64,000 nucleotides of DNA from Aureococcus anophagefferens (Eukaryota; Sar; Pelagophyceae; Pelagomonadales; Pelagomonadaceae). This document shows positions 18,420 to 26,981 of the stretch, piece after piece. Position numbers and translations under genes: made by a program. Under the pieces are notes generated by a model. It searched no databases. It worked only from the letters and a program-made list of their open reading frames with translations, and was not told the origin of the DNA. Numbering within the stretch: the stretch's first letter is position 1; each line of letters starts with the position of its first letter. Where the stretch lies: positions 557,147-621,146 of the forward strand of contig NW_008705570.1 of assembly GCF_000186865.1 (NCBI RefSeq). Reading direction: 5' to 3'.

Positions 18420-20196
18420 TTACTTGAAGGTCGCCTTGAGCTTCTCGCCCGCGGCGTTGCGTTTGAAGCCCGCGGCGAGCGACTCGCCCGTCGGCAGCGC
18501 GTCGGACAGCTCGAAGGCGTAGCCGACGGCCTTCAGACGCGCCAGGATGTCGCCGCCGCCCGCGAAGGCCGTCAGCGGCGTCAGCCCCGCCCCGGCCGTC
18601 GCCGGGTGGCGCAGCGCGGCCATGCCGCAGACGAGCATGCAGTAGGCCGAGCCGACGTAGCCGCACGCGGCGCCGTGGCCGAGGCCCGGCTCGCCGATGA
18701 TGGAACAGACGGCGACGTCGCCGTCGCGCGACGTCGTCGACGCGTCGGAGCCGTGGGCGATGACGACGTCCGTGAAGGCGCTGCCGTAGGACTGGGCCGC
18801 CGTCGGGCCCTCGCCGCGCTTCGGCCTGTGTGGAAACCAACCACTGGTTTGGGTGGTCCTGACCAAACTTGAGAATTCTCTAGCTCGGTCACATCGAAGT
18901 CGATTCGGCTGATTTTTGGACGGATCGATCGCTCTCGTCGAGTTCTCGAAGCCAAGTCAAAGAGCTTGCGTCGAAACTGTCGCGTATGCTCACATTGAAG
19001 TCGAGTTGAAGATTTGAATTCCACACAGGCTTCGGCAGCCGGCCCTGCTCGACGGCCTTCAGGGTCTGCTGCGGCGGCGCCGTGACGGAGTAGACCATGA
19101 ACTTCGCGCTGCGCTCGTTCTCGAAGATGGTGTACATCTTCACGCCCGCGGCCCGGGACCCGTTCCATCGCAGCGCGTGCGCCGTGCGCCGGAGGATCCG
19201 ACAGTCGCCCGTCGCGAGCGGCGCGGGCCCCAAGTGGACGGCGCCGCCCCAGCGGCCGTCCGTCCAGGCCTCCTTGACGTCGGCCGTCCACCCGGCGGGC
19301 ACGTCGTCGCGGCCCTCGACGGCCGCCTGGTCGAGCGTCAGCCCCCAGGGGTCGTCGAGCTTTTCTCGCTTCTCTTCCAGCTGCATCATCGTCCCGGACG
19401 CGACGGACCCGCCGGACATGGCCCCGTTGGCGCAGGTCAGGATCTCCAGGAACGGCGCCTCGCGGCCCGTCCGCTCCTTGAGCCGCGCCACGGCCAGGGA
19501 CGCGCCGAACTCCGTCGTCAAAATCTCCTGGGGCCCGACCATCTGGACGAGCGAATTTCCTTTTTCCGCGGCCTCCGTCGCGTGCTTCTTGACGACGTCG
19601 CCCACGAGCAGGTACTCGCCCGTGAGGTCGAAGTAGACGACCCCGTGGGCCGCGCGCGCGCAGGCGGCGAGGAGCATCCGCGGGCCCTTCTGGCGGTAGG
19701 GGCCCGCGGCGGCGAGGACGACCCTGGCCGCGTCGACCGCGCGGTCGAAGCTCGCGGCTTCCTTCTCGTCGACGACGAAGGCCTTGACGCCGTACTGGCG
19801 CCCGAGGGCCTCGACCTTGGATCTCGTGCGCCCGGCGATGGCCCACGTCGGCTTCCTGTCGTCCGGCAGCAGCAGCGCGTGCGCGCCGCTCTCCAGCTCC
19901 GCGAGGAGCTTCAGCATCCACCCGCCCACGACGCCCGTGGGGCCGACGACGAGGAAGTCGTAGCGCACGAAGGGCTCGACGGTCTTCTCGGACAGCCAGC
20001 CCGCCACGGGGCTCGTGATGCGCAGGCGGTTGTCGCCTTTCGCGTTCTTCGACCGCTCCACGGCGTCGACCTTGACGCCGGCGGCGAGCTCCGTGACCTT
20101 GTCCGTCGACAGTTCGACGCCCTCGCGCACCATGGCCTTGTTCTTCGTCGTGAACTGCTCGCAGCCATCGATGGGGGTAGGCAGAAGGGCAGCCAT
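18420..20196 (-). CDS. Saccharopine-dehydrogenase-like NAD(P) oxidoreductase
   Basis: Exons 20196-19037 and 18825-18420 join in frame (521 aa) over a 211-bp GC-AG introner intron. A short N-terminal module (residues 1-75) precedes the Rossmann start FLVVGPTGVVGGWML. WAIAGRTRSKVEALG, VVLAAAGPYRQKG and VVYFDLTGEYLLVGD follow, the pattern of the saccharopine dehydrogenase-like oxidoreductases related to trans-acting enoyl reductases. The C-terminal part (PLTAFAGGGDILARLKAVGYAF) matches the usual last domain. The enzymatic substrate is uncertain because the family includes many uncharacterised membrane-associated reductases. Without splicing, the frame runs into introner sequence and stops. Confidence 0.82.
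18826..19028 (+). mobile_element. Introner, 203-bp family, copy 2
   Basis: The element is exactly 203 bp, with ends CTGTGTGGAA and TTCCACACAG, flanked by the perfect 8-bp duplicate GCTTCGGC (18818-18825 and 19029-19036). The host gene is on the minus strand, so the element lies antisense relative to copy 1 yet still supplies the AG, because both inverted ends read CAG outward. The intron donor is the GC of GCCGAAGC. Confidence 0.93.
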
Positions 20197-20315
20197 CGAT
20201 GTCGGCTCGAGCTCCAACGCGAGGCGCGCTCGCGCTTTGCTGCCCACACCTTCCGAGACTGCTGCACCCACGCTTCAACTTGTGAGCTCGACGTGCAGTA
20301 CTGCTGAGCGGCGCG

Positions 20316-21305
20316 ATGGTCCGGCGCGCGCAGCGCGGGGCACCATCGATGCGGCGCGCGACGCGCAGCGCACCGATAGTCGTCCTTTTGCTGGCCGCAC
20401 GCAGCAGCGCAGTCGTCGTGCGCCGTCGCACGGTCCTCGGCGGCGGCGGCGCCGCATTGCTGCGACCGCAAAGCGCCGCCGCCGCGCCCGTCGCAGATGG
20501 CCTCATCCTCGGCACCTGCTGCGACACGGGCGCCGGCGTGCGCGACGTCGTGCGCGGCGCGCTCGACGAGGGCTGGCGCCATTTCGACACGGCGGCGTTC
20601 TACGACAACGAGGCGGAGGTCGGCGCCGCGATCCGCGACGCGGGCGCCAGGGACGCGCGCGTGACGAGCAAGGTCTGGTTCGACGACATGACGTACGAGC
20701 GCGCCAGGGCGAGCGGCCTGCGGAGCCGCGAGCTGCTGGGCGACGCGCTCGACACGCTCCTGGTGCACTTCCCCGGCTCCACCGACGCCGTGCAGTCGCC
20801 CAAGGCCAACGCGCTGCGGCGCGCGGCGACCTGGGAGGCGCTCGTCGACCTCAAGCGAGCGGGCGTCGTGCGGCGGGTCGGCGTGTCGAACTACGTGCCG
20901 CGCCACGCGCGCGAGCAGCTGAAGTACAACGGCGTACCGGACGTCGTCCAGCTCGAGTCGCACCCGTTCTGCGCGAACGCGGAGCTCGCGGGCCTCTGGC
21001 GCGACGCTGGTGTCACAACCATCCAGGCATACTCGCCCTTCGCGAGCGGCCGCGCGCCGGTGCTCGCGCACCCGAGCGTCCGCGCCGTCGCCGACGCGAA
21101 GAAATCGACGCCCGCGGCCGTCGTCCTCGCCTGGCTCCGGGCGCGCGGCCTCGAGCCCGTCGTCAAGGCGTCGTCGCCGGGCCACCGGAGAGACGCGGTC
21201 GCGTCGCTCGCGCTCCGCCTCGGCGACGACGACCTCGCCGCGCTCGACGTGCTGGATCGCGGCGCCGGCGGCTCCGTCGCCTTTGACGCGAGGCTCATTG
21301 CGTAA
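20316..21305 (+). CDS. Aldo/keto reductase with N-terminal targeting leader
   Basis: The protein is 329 aa, single exon. The first 55 residues are Arg/Ala/hydrophobic (IVVLLLAARSSAVVVRRRTVLGGGGAALL) and include a twin-Arg-like spot, suggesting organelle or thylakoid-lumen targeting. The mature part shows AKR motifs: HFDTAAFYDNE (catalytic Asp and Tyr), TSKVW (Lys), LLVHFPG (His), GVSNYVPRH and IQAYSPFASG. It catalyses NADPH-dependent reduction of aldehydes or ketones. All four catalytic residues are present. The gene is divergent from the saccharopine-like gene across 119 bp. Start 20316 is the first ATG; 20349 is possible. Confidence 0.88.
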   Translation: MVRRAQRGAPSMRRATRSAPIVVLLLAARSSAVVVRRRTVLGGGGAALLRPQSAAAAPVADGLILGTCCDTGAGVRDVVRGALDEGWRHFDTAAFYDNEAEVGAAIRDAGARDARVTSKVWFDDMTYERARASGLRSRELLGDALDTLLVHFPGSTDAVQSPKANALRRAATWEALVDLKRAGVVRRVGVSNYVPRHAREQLKYNGVPDVVQLESHPFCANAELAGLWRDAGVTTIQAYSPFASGRAPVLAHPSVRAVADAKKSTPAAVVLAWLRARGLEPVVKASSPGHRRDAVASLALRLGDDDLAALDVLDRGAGGSVAFDARLIA

Positions 21306-21356
21306 GTAAACTTGAAGGCGTAGTCTCGCAGCCCGGGGTGCGGGAGACGATTCCTG

Positions 21357-22741
21357 TTACCCGAAAGGAGCGAAGCGCGCTGGGTCCCAGGCTGCACGGT
21401 AGGCGCCCGCGGGGGACTCGTTTCCGGCGACGAGCGCGGCGAGATGCGCTGCGGTCTGCGTGCTTTCGCGCCAGCCATTGAAGGAGTGGCCTGTGTTGAG
21501 GAAAAGCCTCGGAACGCGCGTCGGGCCGACGAGGGGACAGCAGTCGGGCGTCGTCGGCCGGGACCCGGACCAGACGGGCCGGCTCCGCCAGTCGCACCAC
21601 GCGTCCGCGGCCGGGAGCGCGTGCGCGACGAGGGCCCGCAGCCGACGCTCGAGCCCCGCGTGCGCGTCCGCGGCGTCGCCGACGGCCACGAGCTCACCGT
21701 AGCACGTGAAGCGCACCGTGACGTCGTCGACGCGCGTCGCGTAGAGCGAGTAGGGCGCGCAAACAAGCGACGCCTCCACGGCGCCCGGCGCGGTGACGCG
21801 CGCCGTGATCGAGTAGCCGCGCAGGGGCTGCACGGGCGCGTAGAGGCCCGCGGACCGGAGGAGCGTCGGAGTCGCGGCGCCCGCGCAGACGATGACGCGG
21901 TCCGCCGCGAACGCGCGGCCATCGGAGCAGCGCACGGCCTCGACGGCTCCATCGGCGTCGATCTCGAGCGCGGACGCCGCGGCCCCGAAGACGAAAGTGA
22001 CTTCGCGGCAGCGGCAGTCGGCCGCCAGTGCGCGCGTGTACGCCGCGCAGTCGCCGCGGCCGTCCTCGGGTGCGCGGCCGCCGCCGCGACGGGACTCGCT
22101 GCGGCGCAGGCCTCGCGCGTCGCCCGCGACGCTGTGCCGGGCGCGAAGCGCACCTTCTCCGAGCCGTCGACGCGGATGCCCCGGAAGCCGACCTCGGTTG
22201 CGCGCGCGATGAGCGCGCGCTGCGCCGCTTCGTTGCTCGTGCGCCACGCGGCCTCCATCGCCGGCGCCCCCGCCGCGAGGCCCTTGAGCATCGCGAGGCC
22301 CCAGGCGTAGAACCACGGGTCGCCGAGCACCGAGGCGTTGACGAACTTGTTCGTCGCGTGGAACGCGTGCCGCGTCTCGAAGGGCGCGTCCGGAGGCGGC
22401 GGCGCGGCGCCGGGCGACGGCGACGCCGCGTGGAGCGTCTCGAGGAGAGTAGACACGTCCGCGAGCGACTGCCATTTGCCGCTCACCCCGAGCGTGCACG
22501 CGTTGCCGTGGCTTGCGCTGGCGGCGCCGGCGACGCCCGCCGATGCCTCGAGCACGGTCACGCGGAAGCCGCGACGGGAGAGCTCGTCGGCCGTGCTGAC
22601 GCCGACGACGCCGGCGCCGACGACGACTACGGAGCCGCCCGGCGCCAGCGGCTCGTTCTCCGTCGCATCGTAGTTGCGCTGCAGCAGCGTGAGTCAGGCG
22701 GCGGCGGTCGCGGCTGCCCTCACCGCTTCTGCTATCATCAT
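21357..22741 (-). CDS. DadA-like FAD amino-acid oxidase/dehydrogenase, one-base frame break
   Basis: A tiny first exon of six codons (22741-22724, MMIAEA) ends at a canonical GTGAGG donor. After a 45-bp intron (22679-22723) the main exon begins RNYDATENEP and reads VVVVGAGVVGVSTADELS, the FAD-binding motif. Near 22070 the frame must shift by one base to continue from AAAAHP to EDGRGDCAAYTRAL, the segment typical of D-amino-acid dehydrogenase DadA. GYSITARV and FLNTGHSFNGWRES follow near the C-terminus. With one base restored the protein is 446 aa, the usual size. The role is oxidative deamination of a D-amino acid or related amine. Confidence 0.78.
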
Positions 22742-22843
22742 TGCCTACGGTGCCGCTATGTTGCTGCTTGCATGAAGCCGGAGCATCCACGGCTGCGACC
22801 CGCCCTGCCGCCAGCCACGCACCGACCCGCGCGCGCCGCAGCC

Positions 22844-23797
22844 ATGGAGACCATCATCCGCAACATGTTCGGCGCGCCAGCCGTGACCGCAGAGGCCGCG
22901 CCGGCGGCCGAGACCGCGCCGGCGACCGAGTCGCACAGCGCCGACGCCATGCAGTTGATGCACGGCATGACCAAGAACGTTATGCAGCAACAACGCATTC
23001 TCATCCAAGAGGAACGCATCGATGCGCTCGAAAGAATCAGTGCTGCCGGGCAACGCGCCAATCCGGACCTCGCGCGCGCCATCGACGAGGAGAAGACGCG
23101 CCGCGAGAGCTCCGCGACCAAGATGCGCGGCGCCGCGTCGCGGCCGGCGCGGCGCTCCCACAGCCGCGCGCCCCTTCGCGGCGACGAGAAGAAGCGCGTC
23201 CTCGTCGATGTTGCTCTCATCAGCACCTCCACGTGCGGGTCGTGCAAGAAGCGCCTGGAGTTCGGGACGCCGCGCGTCCGGCGGGAGAAGCTCCGGGGCG
23301 ACCGCCGCCGGCCGTGGGAGTCGTTCCACGTCGACTGTTACTTCGCGCTGGAGGACTGCCCCATCACGTCCGTCGACGACCTCGAGGGCATCGAGTCGCT
23401 CGACGAGCCGACGCGCGCGCGCGTCGCCGCGCTCATCCAGGAGAAGAACGACGGCGCGCCGGCCGCGGCCCCGGCGACCGCGGACGGCGGCGCGGCGGAC
23501 GCGGCCATGGTCGAGGAGAAGATCGACCGCTTCCGCCGCCTGCTCGCGGGCGCGCGCGTCGCCTTCGACCCGTCGTCGCCGTTGTCCGTCCTCGAGGCCA
23601 TGTGGCAGTACGTCGACGGCGCGCCGCCGTTGAAGAAGCCGCGCTTCGACGAGAACGTCGACGGCGCGCCGCCGTTGAAGAAGCCGCGCTTCGACGCGGA
23701 GGCCGAGGCCCGCGTCGAGTTCGAGCCGCGCGCGCGCGTCGTCCTCTCCGCGGCGTCCGCGGGCGCGCGGCCCCTGGCGCGCGCCAACACCCTCTAG
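22844..23797 (+). CDS. PARP-type zinc-finger protein
   Basis: The protein is 317 aa from ATG 22844; ATG 22772 is an alternative, only 30 bp from the divergent neighbour. The N-terminus is helical. Around residues 130-190 a single zf-PARP finger is visible: TCGSCKKRLEFG (CxxC), a basic loop, then WESFHVDCYF (HxxC) and DDLEGIESLDEP. This finger senses DNA breaks in PARP1 and DNA ligase III. No ADP-ribosyl transferase domain follows. The C-terminal part contains a perfect tandem pair of the segment VDGAPPLKKPRFD, a likely nuclear signal duplicated with its DNA (45-bp unit, near 23611-23700). The role is inferred as DNA-damage binding. Confidence 0.75.
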   Translation: METIIRNMFGAPAVTAEAAPAAETAPATESHSADAMQLMHGMTKNVMQQQRILIQEERIDALERISAAGQRANPDLARAIDEEKTRRESSATKMRGAASRPARRSHSRAPLRGDEKKRVLVDVALISTSTCGSCKKRLEFGTPRVRREKLRGDRRRPWESFHVDCYFALEDCPITSVDDLEGIESLDEPTRARVAALIQEKNDGAPAAAPATADGGAADAAMVEEKIDRFRRLLAGARVAFDPSSPLSVLEAMWQYVDGAPPLKKPRFDENVDGAPPLKKPRFDAEAEARVEFEPRARVVLSAASAGARPLARANTL

Positions 23798-25020
23798 GGC
23801 GGCCTCTAAAGCCGGCTCTTCGGATGGGCCTGGGTGCGCGCGGGGGAGGGCCAGCTTCGACGTCGACGGCAAAGTGCAAGGGTCACCTCCGTGGTGCGCC
23901 CCCCATCTCGAGCTCGATCGAGAGTGCCCTCGTTTTTGGTGGCGTCGGATCCCCAGCCACTGGCAACTCGGAGACGGCGAGCCCCGCAGGCATCCCGCGT
24001 CGATATGCTGCGCGACCGAGGGAGATCTCAGGAACATGCATAAAACCGACATCTGGCTGCGCGGATCGCGAGAGACCTTGTCAGACAAGTCGCTCGTCGT
24101 TCGCGCGTCGCTGCGAGACATAGTAGGGGCCGAGAACGGGGTCGCGGAAGGTTCGCGCCGAAGCGGCCCCGTCGTTGTCGGGCTGAGAGTCGCGCGCGGA
24201 CGCGCCAGTGCGTCCGGGAGGTCGCCATGATGGTGCGAGCCCAGCGTCGCATCGATTTCAAACCTCTGGGACCCGAAGATGTCGACCGCGCGCGCCGAAG
24301 ACGGGCCGTCGGAGCGCGCCGGCGGGCGCCGGCCGCGCCGCGGTTGTGGGCGCTGGTGGCGGGCTGGCCGTCGTCGAAGGCGTAGACCACATGTGACGAG
24401 CGGGCCAAGGCGTCGGAGTTGCCCCGGGTTGCGAAATCGGCGTGGAAAAGCTGGTTTCGTCCCGAGACGGCCTCGAAGAGCCCCCAAAACGAATGGTTTG
24501 GGTGCCAGACGGAGCGTTTCGCGTCAACCGATCACCGCCGCTGTGTTCCGCCGGGAGGTCCGACATCATGGAGCTCGTGGACGGCGACCTGGGAGATCGG
24601 CGACGACCGGAGCGCGTCCGACGCGCGCCGAGGCCCGCCCTCCGCGGGACCGCGCGCGCCTCCTAGCGGAGGTGTCCGGGCCTCGCCGGGATCCTTGCGG
24701 CCCGCGACCCGCCGACGGGAGGTAGTAATCGCAGCGGGCGGGTGGCGGAAGACCGGTCGCGTCCGGCCGGACGTGGGCGCTGGCTCCGGCGACGGACAGG
24801 AGGTACGCCTTACGACGCGTCTGGCAGCTGAGGGCAGCGCCTTGCCCGTATTACTCGCCGCGGGCGGCAGCCCGCTAGTCCTTGGACGGGGCGCTGCAAA
24901 TCGTCGGCATTACCGGGTGAACGCAATCCATCGACACTTCACGGCAAACAATGTGTAAATCACAAACGAGGGATCTCGCCTCGAGACCAGCACACATTAC
25001 ATGGCTGTGGTAAAAACAAG
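23798..25020. other. Gene-poor stretch, no supported gene
   Basis: In these 1.2 kb I see no open frame with convincing protein composition, start context or family motif. Base composition is slightly lower in GC than the flanking exons and there is no tandem array. A short open stretch (24442-24666, +) has mixed composition and a 54-codon ATG frame lies near 24228, but both lack supporting features. It may hold 5' exons of the next gene, whose start I cannot find, or decayed repeat sequence. Confidence 0.4.
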
Positions 25021-25863
25021 CACGTCGGCGTCGGCGTGCCGTGCCGCGGCGTCGACCGCGCGAACTGGCCGGTCATCGACGAGGACGGCGACGTCTTCTT
25101 CACGAACAACCGGCTCGTGAGCCGCGACTCGGCGCGGGCGCGCTGGTCCACGGCGCTCGAGCTCGACCTGCACGATTTTCTGCGCGAGGCGCAGGGCCTC
25201 CGCGCGGTGCACCAGCCGTCGGGCCTGTTCGTCGACCTGCTCTGCGGCCGCGCCGTCCGCGGCGGCACCGACGGCCTCGCGCGCCTCGAGGCGCGCGCGG
25301 CCTTGGCCGCGAACAAGTCGGCGTCGGAGGCGGCGTCGACGGCGTCGGAGCGGCGCCTCGACGCGTCCGGCGGCGCGCCGCCGCCGTCGGAGCGCGCGAC
25401 CGCCGAGGGCTCCGAGGACGCGCCCGCGGCCGAGGGCTCCGAGGACGCGACGGCGGCCGAGGGCTCCGAGGACGCGACGGCGGCCGAGCTTCAGGGCTGG
25501 AAGACCCTCCTCGACGAGGGCCTCATCGACGACATCGACTACGCGGCGAAGGCGGCCGAGATCCGGGACCGCGACGGCGCGACCGACGTCGCGTCCGGGG
25601 ACGTCGAGCCCATGGCGCTCGCGAGCGACGCCGACGACGCCGCGGCGACGGGCGACGCCGCGGCGCGCGAGTCGTCCCTCCACGCGCTGCTCGGCCAGGA
25701 GGTGCGCAAGAAGCTGCACCACGTCCGCGTCCGCCTCGCGGGGACGTTCCTCGCGCTCCTCGCGGCGTTCTACGCCGACGAGGCCTACCGCGAGCGCTTC
25801 GAGGCGCTCTCCCGGCCGGTCGCCGGCGCGGGCTCGGTCCGTGGCCGCGGACGGGCTGTGTAG
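25021..25863 (+). CDS. Unknown protein with acidic repeat and SHOCT-like motif, 5' end unresolved
   Basis: The frame is open from a possible splice acceptor (AG at 25019-25020) to TAG 25863, 281 codons. There is no in-frame ATG near the natural-looking beginning (HVGVGVPCRGVDRANWPV), so an upstream exon is likely. The first 90 residues look globular (DGDVFFTNNRLVSRD). A 27-bp unit is repeated three times (EGSEDAT-type, about 25400-25490). LQGWKTLLDEGLIDDIDYAAKAAEI follows, broken here only for description, and resembles a SHOCT oligomerisation motif. The C-terminal helix is amphipathic (FLALLAAFYADEAY). Function is unknown. Confidence 0.5.
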   Translation, partial: HVGVGVPCRGVDRANWPVIDEDGDVFFTNNRLVSRDSARARWSTALELDLHDFLREAQGLRAVHQPSGLFVDLLCGRAVRGGTDGLARLEARAALAANKSASEAASTASERRLDASGGAPPPSERATAEGSEDAPAAEGSEDATAAEGSEDATAAELQGWKTLLDEGLIDDIDYAAKAAEIRDRDGATDVASGDVEPMALASDADDAAATGDAAARESSLHALLGQEVRKKLHHVRVRLAGTFLALLAAFYADEAYRERFEALSRPVAGAGSVRGRGRAV

Positions 25864-25969
25864 TCGTGGCCGCCGCGGCATGTAGGTTTAAAGGCGCGGA
25901 CCAGCGAGGGGGCGCTTCAGGGCGCGGGGGGCGGGGGGCTTGGGACTTGGGTGCGTCGGGCGCGGTGCC

Positions 25970-26554
25970 CTAGAGGTTCACGCCGCCACGGGAGGCGTGC
26001 TGGGCGTGGACGTGGACCGGGGCCGGGACCGGGGCGGGGGGCGGGACCGGGACGGGGGCGGGGCCGTGGTTGTGGCCGTTGTGCTGCGGCGCCACGGCCT
26101 GGACGGCGAGGCCGCCCATCGCGTTAGCCATGTGCACGTCGTTCGCCGCGTTCTGGTAGGCGGCGGCCATGTTGGCGACCTGCGGGCCGAGGTTCGCGAG
26201 ATTGGGCGGGGCCGGGCCCGGGGCGGGGGGCGGGCCCGGGGGCCCGCCGCCGCCGCCGCCATTCTGGGAGACGAAGTAGAGGGCCAGGCCCGCGCAGGCC
26301 CCGAAGCCGAGGAGGAGGAACGCGGAGACCGCGGCCGCGATGACGCCCGTGACGACGAGCGTGGTCGTCGAGGGCGACTGGACGTGGTGCGCCTCGAAGG
26401 ACGCGACGGGCGCCGCGCGGACCGAGTCGACGGACGCGCGCACCTCCTCCTGGGTGGCGCCCCCGAGGGCGGCCTGGCGGCCGTCGGCGGCGAGGTCGGC
26501 GGCGGCGGCGAGGGCGAGGGCGGCGAGGGCGAGGGCGGGCTTGAGGCACTGCAT
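25970..26554 (-). CDS. Small secreted or membrane-anchored protein with proline/histidine tail
   Basis: The protein is 194 aa from the ATG at 26554. It has a clear signal peptide (LKPALALAALALAAAADL), a short lumenal segment, then one membrane span (about residues 66-94, VVTGVIAAAVSAFLLLGF). After a Gly run comes a Pro-rich tail with NMAAAYQNAANDVHMAN and a His-containing end (QHNGHNHG, HVHAQHAS). The His-rich tail might bind metal. No family is recognised. The gene converges with the unknown upstream gene (106 bp between stops). Confidence 0.6.
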   Translation of the reverse strand: MQCLKPALALAALALAAAADLAADGRQAALGGATQEEVRASVDSVRAAPVASFEAHHVQSPSTTTLVVTGVIAAAVSAFLLLGFGACAGLALYFVSQNGGGGGGPPGPPPAPGPAPPNLANLGPQVANMAAAYQNAANDVHMANAMGGLAVQAVAPQHNGHNHGPAPVPVPPPAPVPAPVHVHAQHASRGGVNL

Positions 26555-26981
26555 CGTGGCCTGCGGGGGGCGCGCGGTGGACGCGGGCGCGCGCGGGCCT
26601 GCCCCGGGCCCCGAAGACGCGACGTTCGACGCGGGGCGCGCGCTGGGGCTGGCGGAGTGAAGGCTCGATAAGGCTCGACGATCTCGACGTCCTGCCTTCG
26701 CGAGGGCAGCCCGCTTGATGCGTATCCAGCTTCTTCAACACTTCAACTCCGTTTTCAACCACTGAGCGAAGCTCGGGATCTTCATCGACGACGGGGCCGC
26801 GGGGCTCGGCGCGGGTTCCTCGCGTCCGGGTCGTCGCGGCATTTCTATGTTCAGTAGTTCGTGCGCGGCGAACGCGCGCGCGCGGGGGTGCACAGGAGCA
26901 GGCGGGGGAGACTTGAGGGAAGGGTGGTTGTTCGCGGCGTACTACTCGTGCCCGAGCAGGAACCGGGACTGGACGGGCGCT
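26555..26981. other. Intergenic spacer with 5' flank of the anchored-protein gene
   Basis: These 427 bp sit between the start of the anchored protein and the stop of the giant regulator, both on the minus strand. The stretch holds a pyrimidine-rich TTCAAC-containing segment at about 26728-26762 (CTTCAAC units) and no coding sequence I trust. Confidence 0.35.

Noticed and set aside
22090..22125. A 32-bp intron explaining the DadA-like frame change
   Set aside because: GTCGCG...GCCGCAG would restore a frame but removes well-behaved sequence and is shorter than credible introns; a one-base break fits the family better.
24028..24408. 126-codon minus-strand frame in the gene-poor stretch
   Set aside because: Arg/Ser-rich without any family motif or start context.
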